Positions 9,563 to 18,113 of a stretch of 64,000 nucleotides of DNA are shown here, piece by piece (the first letter of the stretch is position 1; the number at the start of each line of letters is the position of its first letter). This DNA comes from Geobacteraceae bacterium (GTDB lineage: Bacteria > Desulfobacterota > Desulfuromonadia > Geobacterales > Geobacteraceae): the NCBI GenBank assembly GCA_024281055.1, contig JAMXLF010000012.1, positions 1-64,000 on the forward strand, written 5' to 3'. The notes under the pieces are model-generated. The model did not search any database, was not told where the DNA came from, and saw nothing but the letters and a program-made list of their open reading frames with translations. Made by a program: the position numbers and the translations under genes.

Positions 9563-9670
9563 TCGACCTGATTCCTTCTCCCTGCGGGAGAAGGTGGCCG
9601 AAGGCCGGATGAGGGGGCAGCAGTTAGTATGAATCCGATCATTCCCCCCTCACCCTCTCCATCAGGAAGA
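9563..9670. repeat. GC-rich imperfect palindromic repeat, family C
   Basis: Begins just after the kinase stop. The arms are CTTCTCCCTGCGGGAGAAGG at one end and CCCTCTCCATCAGGAAGAGGG at the other, around GGCCGAAGGCC. It resembles the widely scattered intergenic element CTCTCCCT/AGGGAGAG; a shorter relative is at 48744-48762. The first hairpin could act as a terminator. Confidence 0.6.
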
Positions 9671-9810
9671 GGGAATAACTTGCGGCTGAGCGGAAAATGG
9701 TAGTAATCGGCTAATACGAGGTGGCAGAAACCCTCCGCTTCGGCGCCGATTGCGCTTCAGTGCGGGTTGTGGTAGGCTGTCGGAAAAAATTAACAAGGGG
9801 TAACGATCAT

Positions 9811-12800
9811 ATGAAAAAACCTGCGAAGCCGGCCGTTGCGAAGCGCGATGCTGAGGGAGCCCGGAAAGTCGCATCGAAGGAAGCGTCCACGCCGAAAAAG
9901 GTCGGCAAGGCGGCAGCCACGGCCCCTTCCGCGCCTGAAGCCCCCGAGAAACCCGGCAGAAAGAGTCCCAAGGCCCCTCTCTACATCGTCGGCATGGGAG
10001 GGTCCGCCGGCGCCCTGGAAGCCTTCGAGCAGTTCTTCAACACCATGCCCGCGGACTCGGGCCTCGCCTTCGTCCTCGTCCCCCACCTCGACCCGACCCA
10101 CAAGGGGATCATGCCCGAGCTCCTCCAGCGCGTCACCTCCATGAATGTCTACCAGGCCGAGGACGGAATGCGGGTCCAGGCGAACTCCGTCTACGTCATC
10201 CCCTCCAACAAGGACCTGTCCATAATCCACGGCACCCTCCAGCTCATGGAGCCGTCGGCCCCGCGGGGCCTCAGGCTCCCCATCGACTTCTTCTTCCGCC
10301 ACCTGGCCGAGGACCAGAAGGAGCGGGCCCTCTGCGTCATCCTCTCCGGCATGGGGACCGACGGCACCCTGGGGCTGAAAGCGATCAAGGAGCAGCTTGG
10401 CATGGCCCTGGTGCAGGACCCGGCCTCCGCCAAGTTCGACGGGATGCCGCGCAGCGCCATCGACACCGGCATGGTCGACTATGTGGCGCCGGCGGAGGAG
10501 CTCGCGGCGAAGCTCGTGGAGTTCGTGCACCACCCCGCCTTCGTCGAGGAGAAGGCCGCCACCGTCGAGGAGAAGAAGCTCACCGCGCTGCAGAAAATCT
10601 TCGTGCTGCTGCGCTCCCATACCGGCCACGACTTCTCCTTCTACAAGAAGAACACGGTGATCCGCCGGGTGGAGCGGCGCATGACCGTGCACCAGATCGG
10701 GGCCATCGACCACTACGTCCGCTACCTCCAGGAAAACCCCCAGGAGATCGATTTCCTCTTCAAGGAGCTTCTGATCGGGGTGACCAACTTCTTCCGCGAC
10801 GCGGACGCCTTCGGTGCCCTCGCCGAGAAGGGGCTGTCCAAGCTGATCGCAGGAAAGCAGAAGGGGAACTCCATGCGGGTCTGGGTTCCGGGGTGCTCCA
10901 CCGGCGAGGAGGCCTACTCCATGGCGATCGCCCTGGTGGAATACCTGGAGAAGGAGAAGCGGAACGGGGATTTCACCATCCAGATATTCGCCACCGACAT
11001 CGACAAGGATGCGATCGAAAAGGCGCGCCAGGGGTCGTATCCCGCGAACATCGCCGCGGACGTCTCCGAGGAGCGGCTCAAGCGCTTCTTCACCAAGGAC
11101 GATTCCTTCTTCCGGATCAGGAAGGAGATCCGGGAGATGGTGGTCTTCGCCCCCCACGACATCATCATCGACCCCCCCTTCACCAAGCTCGACATCCTCT
11201 GCTGCCGCAACCTCCTCATCTACTTCAACGCCGACCTGCAGAGAAAGCTCATCCCGCTCTTCCACTACGCCCTGAACCCCGGGGGTATCATGTTCCTCGG
11301 CTCCGCCGAGACCATCGGCACCTTCGGCGACCTCTTCCAGAGCCTCGACAGCAAATGGAAGATCTTTCTGCGCCGGGAGTCGGCCGCCACGCTGGCGGGG
11401 ATGATCGAGCTCCCCTCGTCGCTCCTCGCCCCCCCCGCCGAAAAGATAAAAGGAGGCAACAAGACGCGCAAGGGGGTGCAGGGTGCGATCCCGGAGACGG
11501 CGCAACGGATCATCATCGACAGCTTCACCCCCCCCTCGGTTCTGATCAACGGGAGCGGCGACATCTTCTACATCAGCGGCAGGACCGGCAAATTCCTGGA
11601 GCTCACCACCGGCAAGGCGGCCTTGAACGTCTTCGCCCTGGCCAAGCAGGGGCTCGGGATCGAGCTGGCAGGGGCCGTGCGCAAGGCCATCGCCACAGGG
11701 AAGGATGTGGTCCTGCGGGGGCTGCGGGTCAGGAGCAACGGCGGCTTTACGAACTGCGACATGACCGTGCGGCCGATCGACGAGCCCGACTACATGCGGG
11801 GGCTGCTCCTCGTTGTCTTCAGCGAATCGCGACCGGCCAGGACCCGGCGGGAGAAGGGGCACGCGGCGGGCACGGCGGCCGAAGAGCTGGAAAAGGAGAT
11901 CAAGTACCTGCGGGAGGCCCTGCAGACCACCAACGAGGAGATGGAGACTTCGCAGGAGGAGCTGAAGTCGTCCAACGAGGAGCTGCAGTCGACCAACGAG
12001 GAGCTCCAGTCCTCCAACGAAGAGCTGACCACCTCCAAGGAGGAGCTCCAGTCGCTGAACGAGGAGCTGATCACCGTCAACTCCGAGCTCCAGCAGAAGA
12101 TCGAGGAGCTGACCCTGACGAACAACGACATGCGCAACCTCCTGAACAGCACTGAGATCGCCACCATCTTCCTCGACAACAACATGAACGTCAAACGCTT
12201 CACCTCCCAGGCGACCCGGATCTTCAACCTGATCCAGAGCGACGTGGGACGGCCGCTCACCCACCTGGTCTCCAACTTGAGGTATGAGCGGCTGGAACGG
12301 GATGTGGCCGAGGTGCTGGAGACCCTCGTCTTCAAGGAGGTGCAGGTGAGGAGCAACGACGAGCGCTGGTACACCATGCGGATCATGCCGTACCGGACCG
12401 CGGAGAATGTCATCGACGGCGCTGTCCTCACCCTGATCGATGTCACCGAAATGAAGAGCCTGGAGGCGGAGTGCCGCCACTTCGCGGCCATCGTCGGCTC
12501 CTCCGGCGACGCCATCATCGGCAAGGCCCTGGACGGCACCATCACCAGCTGGAACAGGGGGGCCGAGAAACTCTACGGCTACAAGGCCGAGGAAGCGGTG
12601 GGCAAGCACGTCTCCCTGATCGTCCCGCCGGCACAGCGCAAGGAACTGGCGGGGATCATGGAGCGGTTGGCGCGGGGAGAAGAGATCGCGACGTACGACA
12701 CCGTGCGACAGAGGAAGGACGGCAGCCAGGTGCGGGTCTCCCTCACCGTCTCGCCGATCCGTAACGCCGACGGCCAGGTCACCGGCGCCTCGGCCATCGC

Positions 12801-12825
12801 CCGGGAGATCCGCGAACGGGACTGA
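9811..12825 (+). CDS. CheB-CheR fusion with PAS domains (methylesterase/methyltransferase sensor)
   Basis: 1004 residues from the ATG at 9811 (AAGGGG ten bases upstream; the frame stays open to 9721 but without a site). A Lys/Ala/Pro-rich start (1-55) precedes a CheB methylesterase domain (about 57-245) with Ser 65 in GGSAGAL, His in PHLDPTHK and Asp in GMGTDG. CheR follows at about 270-530, with the SAM-binding motif PGCSTGEEAYS and FATDIDKDAI. A PAS-like region comes next, then a long heptad coiled coil built of SNEELQS-type units at about 690-770, and two PAS domains to the end. The family is known as CheB/CheR-PAS fusions; methyl transfer to and from an MCP or another partner is presumed. 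No other chemotaxis gene is adjacent: the nearest cluster is 20 kb away. Confidence 0.9.
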   Translation: MKKPAKPAVAKRDAEGARKVASKEASTPKKVGKAAATAPSAPEAPEKPGRKSPKAPLYIVGMGGSAGALEAFEQFFNTMPADSGLAFVLVPHLDPTHKGIMPELLQRVTSMNVYQAEDGMRVQANSVYVIPSNKDLSIIHGTLQLMEPSAPRGLRLPIDFFFRHLAEDQKERALCVILSGMGTDGTLGLKAIKEQLGMALVQDPASAKFDGMPRSAIDTGMVDYVAPAEELAAKLVEFVHHPAFVEEKAATVEEKKLTALQKIFVLLRSHTGHDFSFYKKNTVIRRVERRMTVHQIGAIDHYVRYLQENPQEIDFLFKELLIGVTNFFRDADAFGALAEKGLSKLIAGKQKGNSMRVWVPGCSTGEEAYSMAIALVEYLEKEKRNGDFTIQIFATDIDKDAIEKARQGSYPANIAADVSEERLKRFFTKDDSFFRIRKEIREMVVFAPHDIIIDPPFTKLDILCCRNLLIYFNADLQRKLIPLFHYALNPGGIMFLGSAETIGTFGDLFQSLDSKWKIFLRRESAATLAGMIELPSSLLAPPAEKIKGGNKTRKGVQGAIPETAQRIIIDSFTPPSVLINGSGDIFYISGRTGKFLELTTGKAALNVFALAKQGLGIELAGAVRKAIATGKDVVLRGLRVRSNGGFTNCDMTVRPIDEPDYMRGLLLVVFSESRPARTRREKGHAAGTAAEELEKEIKYLREALQTTNEEMETSQEELKSSNEELQSTNEELQSSNEELTTSKEELQSLNEELITVNSELQQKIEELTLTNNDMRNLLNSTEIATIFLDNNMNVKRFTSQATRIFNLIQSDVGRPLTHLVSNLRYERLERDVAEVLETLVFKEVQVRSNDERWYTMRIMPYRTAENVIDGAVLTLIDVTEMKSLEAECRHFAAIVGSSGDAIIGKALDGTITSWNRGAEKLYGYKAEEAVGKHVSLIVPPAQRKELAGIMERLARGEEIATYDTVRQRKDGSQVRVSLTVSPIRNADGQVTGASAIAREIRERD

Positions 12826-12863
12826 TCCGCATTTGCAAACAAGATGACACTTATTTCCGGGCA

Positions 12864-12894
12864 GACCTCCGAGGTTTTCAAAACCTCGGAGGTC
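12864..12894. repeat. Perfect 15-base inverted repeat
   Basis: GACCTCCGAGGTTTT, one base, then its exact reverse complement. It lies between the CheB-CheR fusion stop (12825) and the start chosen for the next gene (12985). It could be a terminator-like hairpin or a protein-binding palindrome. Its presence argues against the in-frame ATG at 12844 being the true start. Confidence 0.6.
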
Positions 12895-12984
12895 TTCGGG
12901 AGTCGAAAGCAAACTGGAATAGAGGACCATTCAAAGGGCATCGGCCATTCAACGTGGAATCGGCCATCCAAAGAGGAAACGGCC

Positions 12985-14346
12985 ATGAGACGAAAGGGAA
13001 AAAACGACGCAGCCACCCGTGCCCTGCGGCGCAATGCCGAGAACAAGCTGGCAGAGGGAGGAGGCAGGGCATCCGGCGTGGAGGAACGGGACCCCCTCGC
13101 CCTGGTGCACGAGCTGGAGGTCCACCAGATCGAGCTGGAGATGCAGAACGAGGCGCTGCGTCGCGCCCAGTGGGAAGCGGACGGGTTGCGGCAGAAATAC
13201 CAGGACCTGTACGACTTCGCCCCGGTCGGCTACGTTACCATCGGCCCGGACGGGACAATCCGTGAGGCGAACGAGGCCGCGGCCTTCCGGCTCGGCATCG
13301 CGAGAAAGCGCCTTCGCAGCGCTCCCTTCGTATCGTTCCTGGACATATCGTCGGTCCCCGTATTCCGTGCCTTCATGCAACAGGCCCTTGCCACCGGCAC
13401 CAGGCAGAGTTGCGAGGTGGAGCTGCCCTGGGTAAACAAGGTGTGCCACCTCCTCATCGAGGGGATCGCCGTTCCGGCGCCGGAAGGAAAGACACTGGAG
13501 GTCCGGGCGGCCCTCATCGATGTCAGCGAGCGGCGGGAGATGGAGAAGCGGATCGGGTTCCTCAACGGCGAGCTGGAGCGGAAGGCTGAAGCGCTGGCAG
13601 CCGTCAACCGGGACCTGGAGGCATTCGGCTGGACGGTCACCAATGAGCTGAAGCGCCCCCTCACCTATATCCACTCCGCGATGGAGGTCCTCACGCAGGA
13701 CGCCGACCGGCTGAGCCACCAGCAGAGGGAAATGGCCGACATCATCCGCAGCTCCTGCGTGGATATGTCCAAAATGATCACGACTATCTTCAAGTTGTCG
13801 CGGTCTGCCTGGGGAGCGCTCCGCTGCACGGCGACCGACCTCTCCCGGCTGGCGCAGGACATCGCGGTGGACCTTCGCCTCACGGAACCGGCGCGCCGGG
13901 TCACCTTTGTCATCCCTTCGGGCCTGGTGGCCAACTGCAACCGCGAACTCACCAGGATCGTCCTGGAGAACCTGCTGGAAAACGCCTGGAAATACACCGC
14001 CCAGCGCGACGAAGCGCGGATCGAGTTCGGCAGCTTCGAGCAGGAAGCCGAAACGGTCTACTTCGTGCGGGACAACGGCATCGGGTTCGACGCGGAACAG
14101 GCGAAAGACATCTTCGCCCCCGGTTTCAACCTCGCGGCAACGAAGGAGCTGATGGGGAGCGGCATCGGACTCGCTACGGTCAAAACGGTCATTCAGCGCC
14201 ATGGCGGGCGGGTCTGGGCCGAGGGTGGCGAGGACAAGGGTGCGGCCATCTTTTTCACCTTCTCGAACGGCCACGGCGATGCCTCCGGAGCGGGAATGCC
14301 GGATCTGCCCGTGACCGGGAGCTTCGCAGCACCAGCGGGGGAGTGA
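12985..14346 (+). CDS. Degenerate histidine kinase (pseudokinase; catalytic His replaced by Asn)
   Basis: 453 residues from the ATG at 12985, chosen for AGAGGA seven bases upstream and because its N-terminus (basic start, then DPLALVHELEVHQIELEMQ) matches the paralogues at 14358 and 42200. PAS at about 70-185. Where the related kinases read YTVSHDLRKPL, this protein reads WTVTNELKRPL: codon 13642-13644 is AAT, so residue 220 is Asn and the phospho-acceptor is missing. The ATPase domain looks intact (NLLENAWKYT, DNGIGFD, GSGIGLA). It may bind ATP and heterodimerise with or regulate a neighbour, for example the hybrid kinase 11 bases downstream; that role is inference. It ends with a short non-conserved tail (about 436-453). 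Confidence 0.85.
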   Translation: MRRKGKNDAATRALRRNAENKLAEGGGRASGVEERDPLALVHELEVHQIELEMQNEALRRAQWEADGLRQKYQDLYDFAPVGYVTIGPDGTIREANEAAAFRLGIARKRLRSAPFVSFLDISSVPVFRAFMQQALATGTRQSCEVELPWVNKVCHLLIEGIAVPAPEGKTLEVRAALIDVSERREMEKRIGFLNGELERKAEALAAVNRDLEAFGWTVTNELKRPLTYIHSAMEVLTQDADRLSHQQREMADIIRSSCVDMSKMITTIFKLSRSAWGALRCTATDLSRLAQDIAVDLRLTEPARRVTFVIPSGLVANCNRELTRIVLENLLENAWKYTAQRDEARIEFGSFEQEAETVYFVRDNGIGFDAEQAKDIFAPGFNLAATKELMGSGIGLATVKTVIQRHGGRVWAEGGEDKGAAIFFTFSNGHGDASGAGMPDLPVTGSFAAPAGE

Positions 14347-14357
14347 GGGGAGCGGGC

Positions 14358-16088
14358 ATGAGCAAAAAAGGGGACAGTAACATCCCGGGCCGCACCCTGC
14401 GCCGCCGGGCCGAGGCGAAGCTCGCAACCGCAGAGAAGGACGTGGCCGGCGTGGAGGAACGCGATCCCCTTGCGCTCGTCCACGAACTGCGGGTCCACCA
14501 GGTCGAGCTGGAAATGCAGAACGAGGAATTGCAGCGGTCCCGGCAGGAGTCCGAAGAGCTGCGGGAGAAATACCAGGACCTGTATGATTTCGCCCCGCTC
14601 GGCTACGTCACCCTTGACGCCAACGGGGCGGTGCGGGAGGCGAACCTGGCCGCCGCCGCCCTCGTGGGGTGCGACCGGCACAGGCTCGTGGGCCGGCCCC
14701 TGTTCCTGTTCCTCGCGCCGCAGTCACGGAACGATTACGATGCCTTCCTCCGGCGCCTTCTCGCCGGGGCCGCCGGTGCGCGGTGCGAGGCGCGGCTCGG
14801 CGCCAACGCGACGCGGCAGGGGTGGCTTCTCCTCGACGGGGGGACATTCATCGGGAACGGAAAGACCGGGCCGGCCGCGCGAGCGGCGTTGATTGACATC
14901 TCCGAGCGAAAGCGCTTCGAGGATGATCTCTGCCAGGCCCGCAAGACAGCCGAGGAGGCCAGCCGGGCCAAGGGGCAGTTTCTGGCCAACATGAGCCACG
15001 AGCTCCGCACCCCGATGACCGGCGTCATCGGCATGCTGGACCTCGCCCTCGGCGAAGAGCTCACGCCCGTGCTCCGGAGCTACCTGGAGGTGGCGGACAG
15101 CTCGGCCAGGTCGCTGCTGAGACTCCTCAACGACATCCTCGACATGACGAAGATCGAGGCGGGAAAGCTTTCGCTGGAGGAAGAGCCGTTTGTGCTGCGT
15201 GAGTGCGTCGCCGGGGTGATCGATCTCCTCACGCCCGAGGCGCGGCGCAAGGGGCTCGATCTGACCTTCACCTTGGCGGACGGCCTGCCGGAAATCGCGG
15301 TCGGGGATCGGATGCGGTTGCAGCAGGTCCTCACGAACCTCGTGGGCAACGCCGTCAAGTTCACCGATCAGGGGTATGTGAAGACAGAAGTGACGGGAGG
15401 CGACCCCGATTCAACCGGCACGCGGAAGTTCACCTTCACCGTGACCGACACCGGCATCGGCATCCCCGCCGACAAGAAAGAGCTCATCTTCCAGATGTTC
15501 AGCCAGGCCGATATCTCCCACGCCCGCAGGTTCGGAGGCGCCGGCCTGGGGCTGGCCATCAGCCGGGAGCTCGCCATCCTGATGGGGGGGACCATTTCCT
15601 TCGCCAGCAAGGAGGGAGCCGGGAGCACCTTCACCTTCACGGTCCCCCTCGGGGAGACCCGCTCCGCGGCCGAGCCCGTCGAAACCCATCTCCCGGAGAC
15701 GGAGGAAAGCGACCCGCGGCTCCTCCTCGTGGAAGACGATCCGGTCACATTGCAGATCATCGATCTGATGCTCCGGCGGGCGAACTTCGACCTGGACATC
15801 GCCGTTAACGGCCGGCAGGGGATCGAGATGTGGGAGACGGGGAACTACGACCTCGTCCTCATGGACGTGCAGATGCCCGGCATGGACGGGTTCGAGGCGA
15901 CCCGCACCATCCGCGAGAAAGAACGGGCGCGCGGCGGCCACACCCCCATCGTCGCCATGACGGCCTTCGCCCTGAAGGAGGACGAGGACAAATGCCTCGC
16001 CGCGGGCATGGATGCCTACGTCCCGAAACCGATCGACTTCCGCAGATGCATCGACGTGATCCGGGACCTCATCAAACAGCCGGAGTAG
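14358..16088 (+). CDS. Hybrid histidine kinase, PAS-HisKA-HATPase-REC
   Basis: 576 residues from the ATG at 14358 (GGGGAG upstream), 11 bases after the pseudokinase stop, so very likely co-translated. The N-terminus (DPLALVHELRVHQVELEMQ, KYQDLYDFAPLGYVT) is shared with the genes at 12985 and 42200. PAS at about 65-185. The transmitter is of the SHELRTPM class, His 214, with NLVGNAVKFT, DTGIGIP and GAGLGLA. A C-terminal receiver (about 450-570) carries VEDD and Asp 503 in VLMDVQMPG, with Lys in PKPID. Both kinase and receiver look active, so internal phosphorelay is expected. The receiver is most similar to the stand-alone receiver at 27910. Confidence 0.9.
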   Translation: MSKKGDSNIPGRTLRRRAEAKLATAEKDVAGVEERDPLALVHELRVHQVELEMQNEELQRSRQESEELREKYQDLYDFAPLGYVTLDANGAVREANLAAAALVGCDRHRLVGRPLFLFLAPQSRNDYDAFLRRLLAGAAGARCEARLGANATRQGWLLLDGGTFIGNGKTGPAARAALIDISERKRFEDDLCQARKTAEEASRAKGQFLANMSHELRTPMTGVIGMLDLALGEELTPVLRSYLEVADSSARSLLRLLNDILDMTKIEAGKLSLEEEPFVLRECVAGVIDLLTPEARRKGLDLTFTLADGLPEIAVGDRMRLQQVLTNLVGNAVKFTDQGYVKTEVTGGDPDSTGTRKFTFTVTDTGIGIPADKKELIFQMFSQADISHARRFGGAGLGLAISRELAILMGGTISFASKEGAGSTFTFTVPLGETRSAAEPVETHLPETEESDPRLLLVEDDPVTLQIIDLMLRRANFDLDIAVNGRQGIEMWETGNYDLVLMDVQMPGMDGFEATRTIREKERARGGHTPIVAMTAFALKEDEDKCLAAGMDAYVPKPIDFRRCIDVIRDLIKQPE

Positions 16089-16276
16089 ACGCATCCACCT
16101 CCCCTCTCACTTGCCTGCCCGCCACCATTCACAATCCTGGACATCGTTGGAATTCAAGCACCCCCGTTTCAAAACCTCCCGATCTTTCTTGCCGGTTCCT
16201 TCCTCCATGACGTTACCGTCGGTTCCGCGTCTTGCATTTTTCTCCAGGAAAGCACACTTAAACATATTAACACTCG

Positions 16277-16299
16277 ATAATTAACTGGATGTTAATTAT
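16277..16299. promoter_or_regulatory. Inverted repeat, possible activator-binding site
   Basis: ATAATTAAC, five bases (TGGAT), GTTAATTAT: perfect 9-base arms about 240 bases upstream of the sigma-54-like promoter, a typical distance for an enhancer-binding protein. The role is inferred. Confidence 0.35.
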
Positions 16300-16538
16300 T
16301 AGCATTGTATCAACAAAAGAAAACTCTAACATAACCACCAACAACCCGCCCACAATACTAAGACAAATTTAATTTGAGTCGCGCTGGACTTTAATGAAAC
16401 TTGCGATAAGCTGTTGTTGCCATCCTGTAACTGCACTGATCATCAAAATCTACACAATTTATTCTACATTATTTTTTATTAATATATTCGCGCTATAAAA
16501 ACATGTTGTATCAAGGTCGAAGTATTTATTGATTCATG

Positions 16539-16554
16539 TGGCAGAGAGAATGCT
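16539..16554 (+). promoter_or_regulatory. Sigma-54-like (-24/-12) promoter
   Basis: TGGCAGAGAGAATGCT matches the TGGCAC-N5-TTGCT consensus at most positions and has the required GG-N10-GC spacing (GG 16540-16541, GC 16552-16553). The predicted start at about 16565 leaves a 60-base leader to the ATG at 16625. Confidence 0.42.
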
Positions 16555-16624
16555 CACCGCGATACAGGACCATTAAAACTAACCACAGCTCGCGTGCTGT
16601 ATCACAGTCAAAGGAGATGTATAT

Positions 16625-17287
16625 ATGTCCAGATTCACCGTTGCTTTGCTGCTGATCCTGTTTGCCGTCCCGGCATTCGCTATGGACAAACCACATACCG
16701 ACGAAGAAAAAACCCTCTATGCCGTCGGCGAGATCATCAACCTCCAGCTCTCCATGTTCAAGCTCACCCCCGGCGAGTTGGAAATCGTGAAACAGGGGCT
16801 TACGGACGCCGCTGCCGGTAAGGGACTGGTGGATATCGGCGCCTACCAGGAAAAGGTCCAGGAACTGGCCAAGGCCCGCCGCAAAGCACAAGCAGAAAAA
16901 CTGGCCGCGGCAAACAAGGATTTCCTCGAACAGGCCGCCAGGGAGAAGGGCGCGCTGAAGACGGAGAGCGGCCTGATCTACCAGTCGCTGGCTGAAGGGT
17001 CCGGCAGCACTCCCCGGCCGGGCGACACGATAAAGGCCAACTATCGCAGCACGTTCCCCGACGGCAAGGAATTCGACAGTTCCGCCAAACGGGGGAAACC
17101 GATGGAGGCAAAGGTCGACAGCCTCATCAAGTGCCTGGAAGAAGGGGTTCAGAAGATGAAGACCGGCGGCAGGGCCAGGTTGGTCTGCCCTCCCGATATC
17201 GCCTACGGGGACGTCGGCGCGGGGGATGTCGTCCCCCCGGGCGCCACGCTGGTTTTCGAGGTTGAGCTCGTCGAGGTCAGAAACTGA
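16625..17287 (+). CDS. Periplasmic FKBP-type peptidyl-prolyl cis-trans isomerase
   Basis: 220 residues with a Sec signal peptide (SRFTVALLLILFAVPAFA, cleavage after about residue 19). An N-terminal helical dimerisation region (about 25-115, charged coiled coil) is followed by an FKBP domain (about 120-220) with GDTIKANYRSTFPDG, EFDSS, LEEGVQKMKTGG and the closing PGATLVFEVELVEV. This is the Mip/FkpA layout: a periplasmic foldase. AAGGAG lies eight bases before the ATG. It is the first gene of a probable operon ending in the large multicopper oxidase, so it may help fold the secreted products of that operon (inference). Confidence 0.9.
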   Translation: MSRFTVALLLILFAVPAFAMDKPHTDEEKTLYAVGEIINLQLSMFKLTPGELEIVKQGLTDAAAGKGLVDIGAYQEKVQELAKARRKAQAEKLAAANKDFLEQAAREKGALKTESGLIYQSLAEGSGSTPRPGDTIKANYRSTFPDGKEFDSSAKRGKPMEAKVDSLIKCLEEGVQKMKTGGRARLVCPPDIAYGDVGAGDVVPPGATLVFEVELVEVRN

Positions 17288-17303
17288 CCCGGAGGTTTGG
17301 ACC

Positions 17304-17666
17304 ATGAAAACAATCGTTCTGTTGGGAATTATGGTGATGTCAACCGCGGCCTTTGCGGCCACGGACTGCCGGGTCGTGGAATTCCCGGATCATTACGAGG
17401 CGGTATGCACGGGAGAAGCGCAGCGGCCGCCCGCATCCATCTCTCCTGAATCCTCCCCATCCTCCGCACTGCTTGCTTCCTCCGGGATCCCGCAGGAAGC
17501 ATTGCAGGCGCAGCCGCAGGAACATCAGGAACAGACGTTCGATGCCCTGCTGGCGGCGCAGGAACAGGCGCAACAGGCGAATTCCGATGGAGATGTCCCG
17601 ATAGTGGTGAGCGACCTCGGCAGAAGACATGCGGAGGCGTGGCTCAAAACCCAGCCCCATCCGTGA
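17304..17666 (+). CDS. Small secreted protein of unknown function
   Basis: 120 residues from the ATG at 17304 (GGAGG eight bases upstream), 16 bases after the isomerase stop. A signal peptide of about 18 residues (MKTIVLLGIMVMSTAAFA) precedes a mature chain with two cysteines near its start (DCRVVEF, AVCTGE), which could form a disulfide. A Pro/Ser- and Gln-rich low-complexity middle and a charged end follow. No family recognised. Its position between the foldase and the oxidase suggests a periplasmic or extracellular accessory. Confidence 0.75.
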   Translation: MKTIVLLGIMVMSTAAFAATDCRVVEFPDHYEAVCTGEAQRPPASISPESSPSSALLASSGIPQEALQAQPQEHQEQTFDALLAAQEQAQQANSDGDVPIVVSDLGRRHAEAWLKTQPHP

Positions 17667-17813
17667 AACGCCTGCGAAACATATGATGGCGCACGAAACG
17701 AGAGACAACGGCGTCTCGCAATCAAAACAGAAAGGAGAGTGATGCGCGTGTCCGAATAACCCGGTTCCGGAGCTGAATGTAACCAACGAAAGGGAAATGA
17801 AAGGAAAGGAGAG

Positions 17814-18113
17814 ATGACAATGACCAGACGTAAGCCTTTGTTATTCGTGCTTTTCGTAATGGCAGCAGGCATCTTTCTGCAGGGCATCAGCGTAGCGCAC
17901 GCAGATACGGACACGAAGGGGGAACAACGGATGCATCCCCATGCAATCCGGGACCCCAGGGTCGATTCGAATCTGACTCCCGCACAACGGGCACGCCTGC
18001 AGAGAGACGCCTCAGTCAAGAGAAGACACGCCGTCAAGCAGCTTATCCATGACGTTGCCGAAGGGAAACAACCAGCAGCTTCCGATCACAGAGAACAGGG
18101 GGTTGCCAAATGA
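17814..18113 (+). CDS. Small secreted basic protein preceding the multicopper oxidase
   Basis: 99 residues. AAGGAGAG lies just before the ATG. A signal peptide (about 1-30, core LLFVLFVMAAGIFLQG, cleavage after AHA) precedes a short, charged chain with DPRVDSNLTPAQRARLQRD and many Arg/Lys/His. The stop overlaps the oxidase start by four bases (ATGA), so translation is coupled. No family recognised. It may be a chaperone-like or docking partner of the oxidase, or a transcriptionally coupled leader protein; this is inference from coupling only. Confidence 0.72.
   Translation: MTMTRRKPLLFVLFVMAAGIFLQGISVAHADTDTKGEQRMHPHAIRDPRVDSNLTPAQRARLQRDASVKRRHAVKQLIHDVAEGKQPAASDHREQGVAK

Larger units (their letters stand above)
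16089..16624. other. AT-rich intergenic region upstream of the oxidase operon
   Basis: 536 bases without a credible gene. From about 16255 onward it is strikingly AT-rich compared with its surroundings. It holds the inverted repeat at 16277-16299 and a sigma-54-like site at 16539-16554 (listed separately). I looked for a c-di-GMP riboswitch signature and saw none. Confidence 0.6.

Noticed and set aside
9790-12930. Open minus-strand frame of 1046 codons opposite the CheB-CheR fusion
   Set aside because: Antisense shadow. The Leu/Glu/Gly repeats only reflect the coiled-coil repeat of the real gene.
16089-16624. Possible c-di-GMP riboswitch upstream of the oxidase operon
   Set aside because: The GEMM core sequences were not found on reading the region, although such riboswitches are common in Geobacter.
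17742-17759. Five-codon frame (MRVSE) with a good AAAGGAGAG site
   Set aside because: Too short to claim as a gene. It could be a leader peptide for the downstream secreted protein, but nothing else supports that.
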